DNA from: Actinomycetes bacterium | GTDB taxonomy: Bacteria; Actinomycetota; Actinomycetes; Propionibacteriales; Nocardioidaceae | NCBI GenBank assembly: GCA_023417775.1 | Contig: JAEZEJ010000020.1 | Span: forward strand, 1 to 16,403 | Direction: 5' to 3' | Length of the DNA stretch: 16,403 nucleotides | Shown here: one piece after another, positions 1-7,111 of the stretch | Layout: each line of letters opens with the position of its first letter | How positions within the stretch are numbered: position 1 is the stretch's first letter | The notes under the pieces: model-generated | What the model saw: the letters and a program-made list of their open reading frames with translations, nothing else | Database searches by the model: none | What the model was told of the DNA's origin: nothing | Program-made: the position numbers and the translations under genes

Positions 1-25
1 ACGCCCTTAGCCCCCCCCCATCCCC

Positions 26-53
26 GGGCCCCCCCCCCTTCGGGGGGGGGCCC
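26..53 (-). terminator. GC-only hairpin, likely terminator of the ABC operon
   Basis: About 12 bases past the permease stop codon lies a perfect or near-perfect hairpin: GGG, a run of ten C, TTC, a run of nine G, then CCC. It can fold with a tight TTC or TTCG loop, nine or so G-C pairs, one bulged C and three more pairs. No U-tract follows on the minus strand, so it is a terminator by position and stability only. The exact homopolymer lengths may be unreliable, because this is also where the sequence ends. Confidence 0.5.
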
Positions 54-64
54 CTCGTCATGGG

Positions 65-1972
65 TCACGACGCCAGGACCAGCGGCACTCGTCGAGATCG
101 CCCCGCCATCAGCGCCACCGGCACCATCGACAGGACGGCGATGCTCATGACGACTCCGGCGAGGATCGCCACCGAACCGAGCCCCGCACCGAGCGTGAAC
201 GTGCCCAGGATCGCCCAGGACATGCCGAGGAGCGCCGGAAGGACGCTGGCAACACCCACGCCGATAGCCGTGAGCCCCACGAAGAAGGACTCGGCCAGCA
301 CGGCCGACAGCAGCTGGCGAGTCGTGGCCCCCGTCCGGCGCAGGAGCTCGAACTCACTCCGGCGCGCGCCGGTCATCATCATGAGCGTATTGGCCGCGGC
401 CACGCCGACGAAGATGAGCAGGACGAGCGTCGCTCCGGTGGACAATCGCTGCTCGCCCCGGGCATCTTCGAGGCTCGCCTGCACATAGTCTTCGGCGGCC
501 ATCGGCCGCAGCCCGAGGCCTGCGAGGTCATCTGCGACGGCGGACTCGTCACCTTCGCGAAGATTCACGAAGACCGTCGAGGCCTCCGCCTCGTCGACTC
601 CGGTGAAGCGCGGACCGACGAGGTAGTCGCCGAAGGCCAGTGCCCCGTCATAGATCGCGACGACAGTGGCCTGCACCGGGTGTCCGTCCTCGCCGACGTC
701 GAGGACGACGGAGTCGCCGACCGAGGAGAAGGACATCATCGCGGCGTCCGAGCTCATCGCGATGGTGTCCGCACGGTTCAGCTCCTCCCATGACCCGCGG
801 GTGAGATCGGGAGCGAGGAACTCCTCGCCGGGGAACACCGTCAGGGTGGTGTGCTCCCACGACAACGCGTCGAGGAGACCGATCCCCGTCGGATCCTCGC
901 TATCGCTCCAGACCGAGGCCGGCACGCCGGTGCTCGATCCGAGCGCCTCGACACCCGGGATCTCGCGGATGCGTGCGGCATCCCCGGCCTCGGCCACCTC
1001 GACGACGAGATCTGCTTGCAACGCCGTGCCCAGTTGATGGCGCGCACCCTGGAAGGCGATGTCATTCGAGCCGGTCTGCACGAGCGCGATGGCGAGCAGC
1101 AGCGCCAACGGGGTGATCGCCGCGGTGAGCCGACGCGAGGAGCCGCGGGCGAATCGAAGAGCCAGGTCGGCCCCCACACTGCCCCGGTCGAGCACCAGCC
1201 GGCCGGCCAACCGGGCACTTCGCTGAACGATGGCCGGTCCCGCGACCGCCGCCGCGATCACCAACAGGATCCCGGACATCGCCGCCGCACTCAGCCCGGC
1301 GACGCCACCCACGGCGAGCGGCACGGTCGCCGATGCGAGGCCGAGCAGGGCGAAGACCACCGCAGTGACGGCACGTGGCTTCGAGATGTGCGCATCATCG
1401 GTCGCCCGGCGGGCCATCACCTCGACCGAGCCGGCACGGGTCACGGACCGGACCGACAATCTGGTCGCGAGCACCACTGCCGGGGCGAGCAACAACAGCG
1501 TCCCGAGGACCGCCAGCGGCGAGAACGCCGGGATGAATCCTTCCGGCACGACACCGCCCGCCGCGAGCGTGCCGCTGACCCCCCGCGCCGCGAGGCTTCC
1601 CGCCACCGCACCGACCGGGCCTGCCAGGAGGAGGACGAACAGCATTTCCCCCGTCACCAGTCTCCTCACCTGGCTCGGCGTCGCGCCGACCGTGCGCAGG
1701 AGGGCGAGCTGACGCGACCGAGGCCGCAAGGCCTGCGTGAGGACGGACATCACGATGAAGATCACGACGATGATCGTCGTGCCGGCGAAGGATGAGGCCA
1801 GGGTGAGCAGCTCCCCGCTCCCCTCTTGTCCGCTCAGTCGGATACCGGACTCGATCCAGGTTCCGGTGAGCGCCAGCAGCAGGGCTGCCAGCAGCATCGT
1901 CAGGAAAGCGCCGACGAGCGATCCACGATTCGCCGAGGCGGAGGACCGCGCATAGGCGATCACCCCGGTCAT
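65..1972 (-). CDS. ABC transporter permease, FtsX-like, 10 TM with large extracellular domain
   Basis: A 635-residue membrane subunit of an ABC exporter. I see ten hydrophobic segments, near residues 18-40, 60-82, 107-130, 150-170, 200-224, 228-248, 283-300, 511-533, 556-583 and 594-622, with a soluble domain of about 200 residues (301-508) between TM7 and TM8. That is the topology of BceB-type peptide-sensing/exporting permeases. Two FtsX cores (about 60-178 and 512-625) each carry the cytoplasmic coupling motif: LALLRTVGATPSQVRRL near 89-105 and FELLRRTGATTRQLL near 541-555. The start ATG overlaps the TGA of the upstream ATPase gene (ATGA), so the two are translationally coupled. Substrate is unknown; the family moves peptides, lipids or macrolides across, or out of, the membrane. 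The neighbouring two-component system suggests an inducible defence role (inference). Confidence 0.88.
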   Translation of the reverse strand: MTGVIAYARSSASANRGSLVGAFLTMLLAALLLALTGTWIESGIRLSGQEGSGELLTLASSFAGTTIIVVIFIVMSVLTQALRPRSRQLALLRTVGATPSQVRRLVTGEMLFVLLLAGPVGAVAGSLAARGVSGTLAAGGVVPEGFIPAFSPLAVLGTLLLLAPAVVLATRLSVRSVTRAGSVEVMARRATDDAHISKPRAVTAVVFALLGLASATVPLAVGGVAGLSAAAMSGILLVIAAAVAGPAIVQRSARLAGRLVLDRGSVGADLALRFARGSSRRLTAAITPLALLLAIALVQTGSNDIAFQGARHQLGTALQADLVVEVAEAGDAARIREIPGVEALGSSTGVPASVWSDSEDPTGIGLLDALSWEHTTLTVFPGEEFLAPDLTRGSWEELNRADTIAMSSDAAMMSFSSVGDSVVLDVGEDGHPVQATVVAIYDGALAFGDYLVGPRFTGVDEAEASTVFVNLREGDESAVADDLAGLGLRPMAAEDYVQASLEDARGEQRLSTGATLVLLIFVGVAAANTLMMMTGARRSEFELLRRTGATTRQLLSAVLAESFFVGLTAIGVGVASVLPALLGMSWAILGTFTLGAGLGSVAILAGVVMSIAVLSMVPVALMAGRSRRVPLVLAS

Positions 1973-2724
1973 CCGCGCAGCTCCATCACGCGGGCCGCGA
2001 TCTGCGCGGTCGTCGGGGAGGTCAGATGTCCGGCCCAGCGCCCATCGGACAGGAAGAGCACCTGCTCGGCGGCGCTGGCGATGTGCGCATCGTGGGTGAC
2101 CATGACGACGGTCTGGCCCAGGGATGCCGCCGTCGCGGTGAACACCTCGAGGATCTCATCGCCCGTGTGGGAGTCCAGGGCCCCGGTGGGCTCATCGGCG
2201 AACACCACGCTGGGGCGCGTGATGAGCGCTCGCGCGATCGCCACCCGCTGCGCCTGTCCGCCGGAGAGCTCGGACGGAGCGCGCCGCTCCTTGCCCGTCA
2301 GTCCCAGCGACTGGACGAGCCACCGCTCCCACTCCGGCTCCGGGTGCGCACCGGCCAGCATCAGGGGCAGCCGGATGTTCTCCTCGACGGTGAGGTGATC
2401 GATCAGGTTGTACGCCTGGAAGACGAATCCGACGCGATCCCGGCGGAAGCGGGTCAAGCGATCCGGGGACAACCCCGAGAGGTCGATGCCGCCGATGACG
2501 ATGGATCCGGAATCGGGACGCTCCAGCCCGGCGATGCAGTTCAACAGAGTCGACTTGCCGGACCCGGACGGCCCCATCACCGCGGTGAAGGATCCCGGTC
2601 TCAGCGCCAGCGAGAGGCGGTCCAGGGCACGCACGGCATCGGGACCGTCGGGATAGGTTTTCGTCACCTCGGTCAGGCGCACAGCGGTGGCCGAGCTGGT
2701 GGTCGTCGTGATCGATGAAGGCAT
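1969..2724 (-). CDS. ABC transporter ATP-binding protein (MacB/LolD/BceA type)
   Basis: A 251-residue ATPase driving the FtsX permease encoded directly downstream. Walker A GPSGSGKST lies at 51-59, the Q-loop glutamine near 103, the signature LSGGQ at 153-157, Walker B VVFADEPT at 173-180 with the catalytic Glu at 178, the D-loop SHTG region just after 183, and the switch His at 211. The length is typical of this subfamily. I chose the ATG at 2724 because a clear ribosome binding site (CCGAGGAGCC) lies just upstream and the homologous part starts soon after. A start 39 codons further upstream (2841) is open but would run through the promoter region and a palindrome and lacks family similarity. 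It forms an operon with the permease (4-base overlap). Its own promoter region, separate from the TCS genes, carries the palindrome at 2822-2843. Confidence 0.95.
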   Translation of the reverse strand: MPSSITTTTSSATAVRLTEVTKTYPDGPDAVRALDRLSLALRPGSFTAVMGPSGSGKSTLLNCIAGLERPDSGSIVIGGIDLSGLSPDRLTRFRRDRVGFVFQAYNLIDHLTVEENIRLPLMLAGAHPEPEWERWLVQSLGLTGKERRAPSELSGGQAQRVAIARALITRPSVVFADEPTGALDSHTGDEILEVFTATAASLGQTVVMVTHDAHIASAAEQVLFLSDGRWAGHLTSPTTAQIAARVMELRG

Positions 2725-2761
2725 GGGGCTCCTCGGACGTGGTGCGGCGGTACATCCACCG

Positions 2762-2774
2762 TCAGTCCACGCTA
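2762..2774 (-). promoter_or_regulatory. candidate -10 promoter element of the ABC operon
   Basis: On the minus strand TAGCGT (2774-2769) matches the actinobacterial TANNNT -10 consensus. It would place the transcription start near 2762, about 38 bases before the ATPase ATG and its AGGAG. No convincing -35 hexamer is present, which would fit a promoter that needs an activator. The palindrome centre lies about 70 bases upstream of the inferred start, a usual position for a class I activator. Confidence 0.35.
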
Positions 2775-2821
2775 GGAATCGGTGGCCGGTGCCCTCTAGC
2801 CGCGCGAGATGGAAAGCTCGC

Positions 2822-2843
2822 GCTTGCATCCTTGGATGCAAGC
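2822..2843. promoter_or_regulatory. 22-bp palindrome, candidate response-regulator operator
   Basis: GCTTGCATCC, a 2-base TT centre, then GGATGCAAGC: two perfect 10-base arms. It lies between the response regulator stop codon (8 bases away) and the ABC ATPase start (about 98 bases away). Response regulators of the NarL/FixJ type bind such dyads, so it may be the site through which the adjacent two-component system switches on the ABC operon. It has no U-tract on the minus strand and its arms are AT-richer than the surroundings, which argues for an operator over a terminator, though a terminator for the regulator gene is possible. Confidence 0.6.
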
Positions 2844-2850
2844 CCGCGGA

Positions 2851-3522
2851 TCAGCGCTCGTCGGGGACCGTCACGATGCGGTTCTGATAGGCCCAGACCA
2901 CGGCCTGCAGGCGCGACCGGACCCCGAGCTTCGGCAGCATGCGCGCCAGATGCGACTTCACCGTCGACACCTCGACCGTCAGCTCGCCCGCGATCTCCTC
3001 ATTGGACATGCCCTCGGCCAGCAGCAGGAGGATCTCGCGTTCACGAGCGGTGAGCAGCTCATCAGCGCGGCCTCCGGTCACCGGCTGCAGCTTGCGGCGA
3101 TCCACGAACTCACGGATCACCCGGCGCGTCAGAGCGGCGTCCAGCGTGCCGTGGCCCGACGCGACCTGGCGGACGGCCTGCGTGATCTGCTCGGGCGGGG
3201 CGTCCTTCAGCAGGAAGCCCGACGCACCCGCCTCGAGCGCACCGAAGACATAGTCGTCGAGATCGAAGGTGGTCAGGATGAGCACCGGAACCTGTACCGG
3301 ACCATCCGACCCGCACAGCTCCCGCGTCACGCTGATGCCGTCCCGTCCCGGCATGCGGATGTCCACGCAGGCGACATCGGGACGCAGCTCCCTCGCCAGA
3401 GCAACCGCCTCATCGCCATCGGCCGCGACGCCCACGACCTCGATATCCGATTCGGCGTCGAGCAGGGTCCTCAGCCCCGCCCTCACCAGGAACTGATCAT
3501 CGGCCACGATCACGCGGATCAC
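2851..3522 (-). CDS. NarL/FixJ-family response regulator
   Basis: A 223-residue DNA-binding response regulator. The receiver domain (about 1-120) has the acidic pair D8-D9, the phosphoacceptor D54 in CVDIRMPG, the Thr at 84-85 in LILTTFD and the conserved Lys at 106 in LLKDA. A LuxR-type helix-turn-helix follows at about 155-213 (LLTAREREILLLLAEGMSN..., recognition helix near STVKSHLARML). The start is GTG at 3522, preceded by GAGGTGA and overlapping the TGA of the kinase gene (GTGA), so kinase and regulator are coupled. It is expected to be phosphorylated by that kinase. The palindrome just downstream, in front of the ABC operon, is its likely target (inference). Confidence 0.96.
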   Translation of the reverse strand: MIRVIVADDQFLVRAGLRTLLDAESDIEVVGVAADGDEAVALARELRPDVACVDIRMPGRDGISVTRELCGSDGPVQVPVLILTTFDLDDYVFGALEAGASGFLLKDAPPEQITQAVRQVASGHGTLDAALTRRVIREFVDRRKLQPVTGGRADELLTAREREILLLLAEGMSNEEIAGELTVEVSTVKSHLARMLPKLGVRSRLQAVVWAYQNRIVTVPDER

Positions 3523-4754
3523 GGTCTCACCTCTTCGACACTCGTCGCATCGCGTGGCACCCGCAGCTCCACGCCCCAGCCTCCGTCGAGGCTCGGACCG
3601 TAGGCCAAGGCCGCCCCCACCAGGTCGGCACGCTCGACCATGCCGCGCAGGCCGAACCCGGGTGTCTGCGCGGCCGGCGCGGAGGGGCTGGGGGCATTGT
3701 GCACACGGACCTCCAGCGCCGCCTCGTCGCGGTCATCGATCACGACCGCGCACGCCGCCGACGGAGCGTGCCGCACGGCATTGGCCAAAGACTCCTGCAC
3801 CATGCGGTAGACGACGAGCTGTCCTAGCGGCCCGATGCCCGCGCCCAGCTCCGGCCAGCGCCCGCGGTGCACCTGCAACTCGACCTCGGCTGCGCTGTCA
3901 TCGACGAGCTCGGGGATGGTCGACAGCGTGTACACGCTCATCTCGGCCTGATCACCCTCGCGGAGAAGGCCGACCAGCCTTCTCAGATCCTCGAGCACCA
4001 GGCGGCTCTGATCGCCGATCGCGCGGGCGCCGTCCTTCGCCTCGGCGGGAGCTGCGTCGATCTGGCGCTCGATCGCCGCGGCCATCAACGCGATCCCGGA
4101 CATGTGGTGCGCGGCGATGTCATGCAGCTCCCGAGCGAGCGCGGTCCGCTCGCGAGCCACCGCGGACTCGACCTGCGCCTCCTGTTCGCGGACCACGGCC
4201 TCGTGTTCGCGGGCGCCCGCGCTGCGGATGTCACGGCGCGCTCGCACCACGGCCGCGACCGCGGCCGGGATCGCCACGAGGAAGGCCGCCTGGACGATGG
4301 CCTGCAGCACGACGGATCCCAGATCGTCGCCCGGCCGGCCGGCCACGGCGTAGGCGCCGGTCGAGACGACGACTGCCGCGGGAAGGATGTACCGCAGGAG
4401 CCGGTACTCCGAGCTGACCACGACGATATAGACGCCGATCGCCGTCGGCAGCGACGTGAGGCTGTACAGATCCCAGGTACCGAGGACCGCCAGTGGAATC
4501 GACACCACCACGACCAGCGAAAGAGCCATCGAAGGTCCGCGTGCAGCGAACCACAGCACGACCGCCTGGGCGGTCAAGACCCCCGCCACCATCCACCACA
4601 TCGGCGCCCCGAACTCGGGCCACCTCAGCCCGGCTTCGCGGGGTTCGATCAGGGGGACGATGAGCAGCGCGGTCACGCACAGGAGCCACCCGACGACCAC
4701 CGTCAGGCGGAACGCGATGGGCCCTCGATCTCGCTCGCGCTGCCGGGGATCCAT
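3519..4754 (-). CDS. two-component sensor histidine kinase (NarL-partner, HisKA_3)
   Basis: A 411-residue membrane kinase. The N-terminal third (about 12-175) holds five to six hydrophobic segments with very short loops and no obvious extracellular sensor domain, so it may sense within the membrane or through a partner. A coiled linker (about 172-205) leads to the dimerisation/phosphoacceptor motif ALARELHDIAAHHMSG, with His at 211. The ATPase domain follows with the N-box RMVQESLANAVRHAP (Asn near 325) and the G-box GFGLRGM (367-373); the C-terminus ends in a typical GGWGVELRVP strand. It is the first gene of the TCS pair and its stop codon overlaps the regulator start. A -10-like GAACAT lies exactly 6 bases before the ATG and no strong ribosome binding site is seen, so the mRNA may be leaderless. 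Confidence 0.95.
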   Translation of the reverse strand: MDPRQRERDRGPIAFRLTVVVGWLLCVTALLIVPLIEPREAGLRWPEFGAPMWWMVAGVLTAQAVVLWFAARGPSMALSLVVVVSIPLAVLGTWDLYSLTSLPTAIGVYIVVVSSEYRLLRYILPAAVVVSTGAYAVAGRPGDDLGSVVLQAIVQAAFLVAIPAAVAAVVRARRDIRSAGAREHEAVVREQEAQVESAVARERTALARELHDIAAHHMSGIALMAAAIERQIDAAPAEAKDGARAIGDQSRLVLEDLRRLVGLLREGDQAEMSVYTLSTIPELVDDSAAEVELQVHRGRWPELGAGIGPLGQLVVYRMVQESLANAVRHAPSAACAVVIDDRDEAALEVRVHNAPSPSAPAAQTPGFGLRGMVERADLVGAALAYGPSLDGGWGVELRVPRDATSVEEVRP

Positions 4755-4766
4755 GTCACGATGTTC
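4755..4766 (-). promoter_or_regulatory. candidate leaderless -10 element of the histidine kinase gene
   Basis: GAACAT on the minus strand (4766-4761), then six bases, then the kinase ATG. The spacing is right for transcription starting at the A of the ATG. The hexamer keeps the key A2 and T6 of TANNNT but has G at position 1, and no -35 is visible. Confidence 0.3.
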
Positions 4767-4798
4767 CCACGGCGGGCCGCCCGGGAGGTGCGACAGAT

Positions 4799-4822
4799 GC
4801 CCCTCGGGGCGGGCACCTGCCC
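4799..4822 (-). terminator. two tandem GC hairpins after the DUF4342 gene
   Basis: Two perfect small hairpins stand side by side downstream of the DUF4342 stop codon: GGGCA/TGCCC (4811-4822) and GCCCC/GGGGC (4799-4810), each with a 2-base loop. They separate the DUF4342 gene from the kinase promoter. No U-tract is present. Confidence 0.35.
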
Positions 4823-4828
4823 CCCGGG

Positions 4829-5146
4829 TCAGTCTTCGACGACCACGTGATCGTCGCCGGGCTCCTCGTCGACCGACACGCGGCGCTCGACGCCGACGGT
4901 CGCCTGGGTGAGCAGAGCGGCGATCGCGCCCACGGCGACCAGGACCGGCGAGACCACCGCGGCGAGCGCGGTCACCGCCACACCGGCGGTCAGCGGGATC
5001 TCAAGGAGGACGTCGCCCTTCTCGTTCTTGATGAAGACCCGGCGGACATTGCCCTCGCGGATGAGTTCGCGCACCTTGGCGACCAGGCCGTCGCCGGAGA
5101 CCTTGAACTCCTCGTAGCGTGTACGGGTGTCGTGGGACTCGTTCAT
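4829..5146 (-). CDS. DUF4342 domain small membrane-associated protein
   Basis: A protein of 105 residues with the two parts typical of DUF4342: an N-terminal amphipathic region (YEEFKVSGDGLVAKVRELI, then RRVFIKNEKGDVLLEIPL), then one hydrophobic segment of about 30 residues (near 52-82), and an acidic tail. Molecular function of the family is unknown. The ATG at 5146 is preferred over the GTG two codons upstream because the ribosome binding site AGAGGAG sits 7 bases from the ATG but only 1 base from the GTG. It appears to be a single-gene unit: about 150 bases separate it from psuK and hairpins follow it. Confidence 0.85.
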   Translation of the reverse strand: MNESHDTRTRYEEFKVSGDGLVAKVRELIREGNVRRVFIKNEKGDVLLEIPLTAGVAVTALAAVVSPVLVAVGAIAALLTQATVGVERRVSVDEEPGDDHVVVED

Positions 5147-5152
5147 CGTCAC

Positions 5153-5298
5153 GCTCCTCTCCGGACCCGGTGAGGGCCCTCATCGTGGGGTGCTCTCAGC
5201 ATGACAGGGCCATGGGCACTGGGAAAGACGGAGGAGGCGCTTTCGTGGTGGCCAGAGCGACCGTCGAAGCACATCTGCCGTGGTGGACCCGGCACAGC
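5153..5298. other. intergenic region upstream of the DUF4342 gene
   Basis: This 146-base gap holds the AGAGGAG ribosome binding site (about 5154-5160) of the DUF4342 gene. A TAGGCT hexamer on the minus strand (5301-5296), partly inside the psuK stop codon, could act as a -10 but would leave a leader of about 140 bases. An imperfect inverted repeat within the leader (GCCC..TCAT and ATGA..GGGC) is weak. I see no other gene or RNA here. Confidence 0.4.
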
Positions 5299-6168
5299 CT
5301 AGGGGCGGGCGCCGCGCATCGTGATGCAGCGTTCCGCGGTGGCCGCGCCACCCGACAAGGCCGCCCGCGGCTCGCGGGTCCGGACCCACTCGGCGAGGAA
5401 CCCGGCCGTGAAGGCATCCCCGGCACCGGTGGTGTCGAGCACCTGGACCCGCGGGGCGGTCACCTGGGTGCGATCCTGGCCGGCCACATAGGCCGCGCCC
5501 ATCACGCCCAGGGTCACCACCACATGTGGATAGGCGGCCGCCAGCGCGTCGAAGTCGATGACCGGCCCCGTCGCCCCGGCGAGCAGTCGCGCCTCGTCGA
5601 TATTCGGCAGCACCAGGTCCACGCCCGCCGTCCAGCCGAGGAATTCCTCCACCCCGCACTGCCGCAGGAAACCGGTCGAGCTCGGATCGACGCTCACACC
5701 GACGCCCCGCTCGCGGGCCATCGCGATGAGCTCCATCGCGACCGGCCGGGTCTCCGGGTCGAAGAAGGTGTAGCCGGTGAGGTGCAGCCAGTCGACGCCC
5801 TCCCACACGGCATCGTCGACGTCATCGGCCGACAATGCCGTATTGGCGGCCCGGTCGACGTACATCGTCCGATCGCCGTCCGCGTCGAGGGTCAGCACGA
5901 TCGTCGCCGTGGGGAGCAGCGGATCGGCCACCAGCCGCGCGTCCACACCCACGTTCCGCAGCGCGTCCCCATGGCGCTCGACGCCGTCGGCACCCACCTT
6001 GCCGAGGAAGCGGGTCGGTGCACCGAGGTGGCCGAGCCAGGCCGCGGTGTTCGCGGCGGACCCGCCGGCCGTCATGCGGATCTCGGCATTGGTGTCGCTG
6101 CGCGGGGTCACAGGCTGGAGAGGTCGCACCCCGATGTCGTCCACGACATCCCCGACGACGAGGATCAT
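5299..6168 (-). CDS. psuK: PfkB-family sugar kinase, probable pseudouridine kinase
   Basis: A 289-residue ribokinase-fold enzyme. The N-terminal PfkB signature region GGSAANTAAWLGHLGA lies at 35-50, and the C-terminal signature DTTGAGDAFTAGF at 245-257 holds the anion hole and catalytic base Asp251. It starts with an ATG overlapping the TGA of psuG (ATGA), so the two are co-translated. PfkB kinases next to pseudouridine-5'-phosphate glycosidase convert pseudouridine to pseudouridine 5'-phosphate, the glycosidase substrate. The substrate is assigned from this context, not from a substrate-specific motif; another ribose- or nucleoside-like substrate is possible. The stop codon is TAG. No nucleoside transporter gene lies in the window. 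Confidence 0.82.
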   Translation of the reverse strand: MILVVGDVVDDIGVRPLQPVTPRSDTNAEIRMTAGGSAANTAAWLGHLGAPTRFLGKVGADGVERHGDALRNVGVDARLVADPLLPTATIVLTLDADGDRTMYVDRAANTALSADDVDDAVWEGVDWLHLTGYTFFDPETRPVAMELIAMARERGVGVSVDPSSTGFLRQCGVEEFLGWTAGVDLVLPNIDEARLLAGATGPVIDFDALAAAYPHVVVTLGVMGAAYVAGQDRTQVTAPRVQVLDTTGAGDAFTAGFLAEWVRTREPRAALSGGAATAERCITMRGARP

Positions 6169-7067
6169 CGGCCCGCCCAGGCGGTGGCGATGCCGGCGGC
6201 GACGCGGATGTTGTTGCGGGCGATGTCGAGATTGACCCGCAGGCTCTCCCCTCCGGTGATGTCGACGATGGTCTGCAACAGGAAGGGCGTGACCTCCTTG
6301 CCGGTCAGTCCCTCGGCCGCGGCCCGGTCCAGTGCCTCGGCGAGGGCGTCGTCGTGGACCCGGGGGTCGAGCTGCCGGTCGATCGGCAGCGGATTGGCGA
6401 CGAGGATGCCCGAGCTCTCCCCCAGCGCGTCGCGCGCCGCCATCACCGAGGCCACCGCGGCGGCATCCGGAACGCTCCAGTCCAGCTCGTGCCCGGAGCT
6501 GGCGAGCCAGAAGCTCGGAAACTCGCTGGTCCGGTAGCCGAGGACCGGGACCGAGAGGGTCTCCAACCGCTCCAGCGTGGCGCCGATGTCGAGGATGGAC
6601 TTGACCCCCGCGGACACCACGGTGATCGGGACCCGCGACAGGATCGTGAGATCGGCCGACTCGTCGAAGCTCTCCTGGGCACCGCGGTGGACACCCCCGA
6701 GACCGCCGGTCGCGAAGACGCGGATGCCGGCGCGATCGGCGATGAACGAGGTCGCCGCGACCGTCGTCGCACCGCTGGCCCCTGTGCCGACCGCGATCGG
6801 GAGATCCCGCACCGACAGCTTGACGATGTCCTCATCGGCGACGCGTCGGAGCTCGTCCTCCGTCAGCCCGGCCTTCAATCGCCCGTCGAGGACGGCGACG
6901 GTCGCCGGGGTGACGCCGACATCGAGCAGCAGCTGCTCGAACTCGCGCGCCGCGACGAGATTGTCCGGGCGGGGAAGCCCGTGCGAGATGATGGTGGACT
7001 CCAGGGCCACCACTGGGCGGCCCTCAGCCAGGGCCTCAGCGACATCGGGAGACAGGTCGACCTTCAT
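6165..7067 (-). CDS. psuG: pseudouridine-5'-phosphate glycosidase
   Basis: A 300-residue enzyme that reversibly splits pseudouridine 5'-phosphate into uracil and ribose 5-phosphate by breaking the C-C glycosidic bond. Family hallmarks are clear: ALESTIISHGLPRPDN with the active-site Glu at 23, KLSVRDLP with Lys83, the metal-binding stretch ATGGLGGVHRG (His127), and the Schiff-base Lys at 156 in SAGVKSILDIGATLERLET. Further conserved blocks are PVLGYRTSEFPSFW and GKEVTPFLL. The length agrees with the family. Transcription probably starts at the ATG: TAGCCT lies six bases upstream and no Shine-Dalgarno is seen. It is the first gene of a two-gene operon with the PfkB kinase. Confidence 0.96.
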   Translation of the reverse strand: MKVDLSPDVAEALAEGRPVVALESTIISHGLPRPDNLVAAREFEQLLLDVGVTPATVAVLDGRLKAGLTEDELRRVADEDIVKLSVRDLPIAVGTGASGATTVAATSFIADRAGIRVFATGGLGGVHRGAQESFDESADLTILSRVPITVVSAGVKSILDIGATLERLETLSVPVLGYRTSEFPSFWLASSGHELDWSVPDAAAVASVMAARDALGESSGILVANPLPIDRQLDPRVHDDALAEALDRAAAEGLTGKEVTPFLLQTIVDITGGESLRVNLDIARNNIRVAAGIATAWAGR

Positions 7068-7079
7068 CCGATGAGGCTA
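7068..7079 (-). promoter_or_regulatory. leaderless-type -10 element of psuG
   Basis: TAGCCT on the minus strand (7079-7074) followed by CATCGG and the psuG ATG. The -10 consensus TANNNT stands exactly six bases before the start codon, which places the transcript 5' end at the ATG. The -35 position holds only TCCGCC, a poor match. Confidence 0.6.
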
Positions 7080-7111
7080 TCGACCGCCCGGAACCCGGCG
7101 GACGGCCCGGG

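Noticed and set aside
2725..2841. N-terminal extension of the ABC ATPase by 39 codons
   Set aside because: It lacks a ribosome binding site, includes the palindrome and promoter region, and the ATG at 2724 has a good AGGAG.
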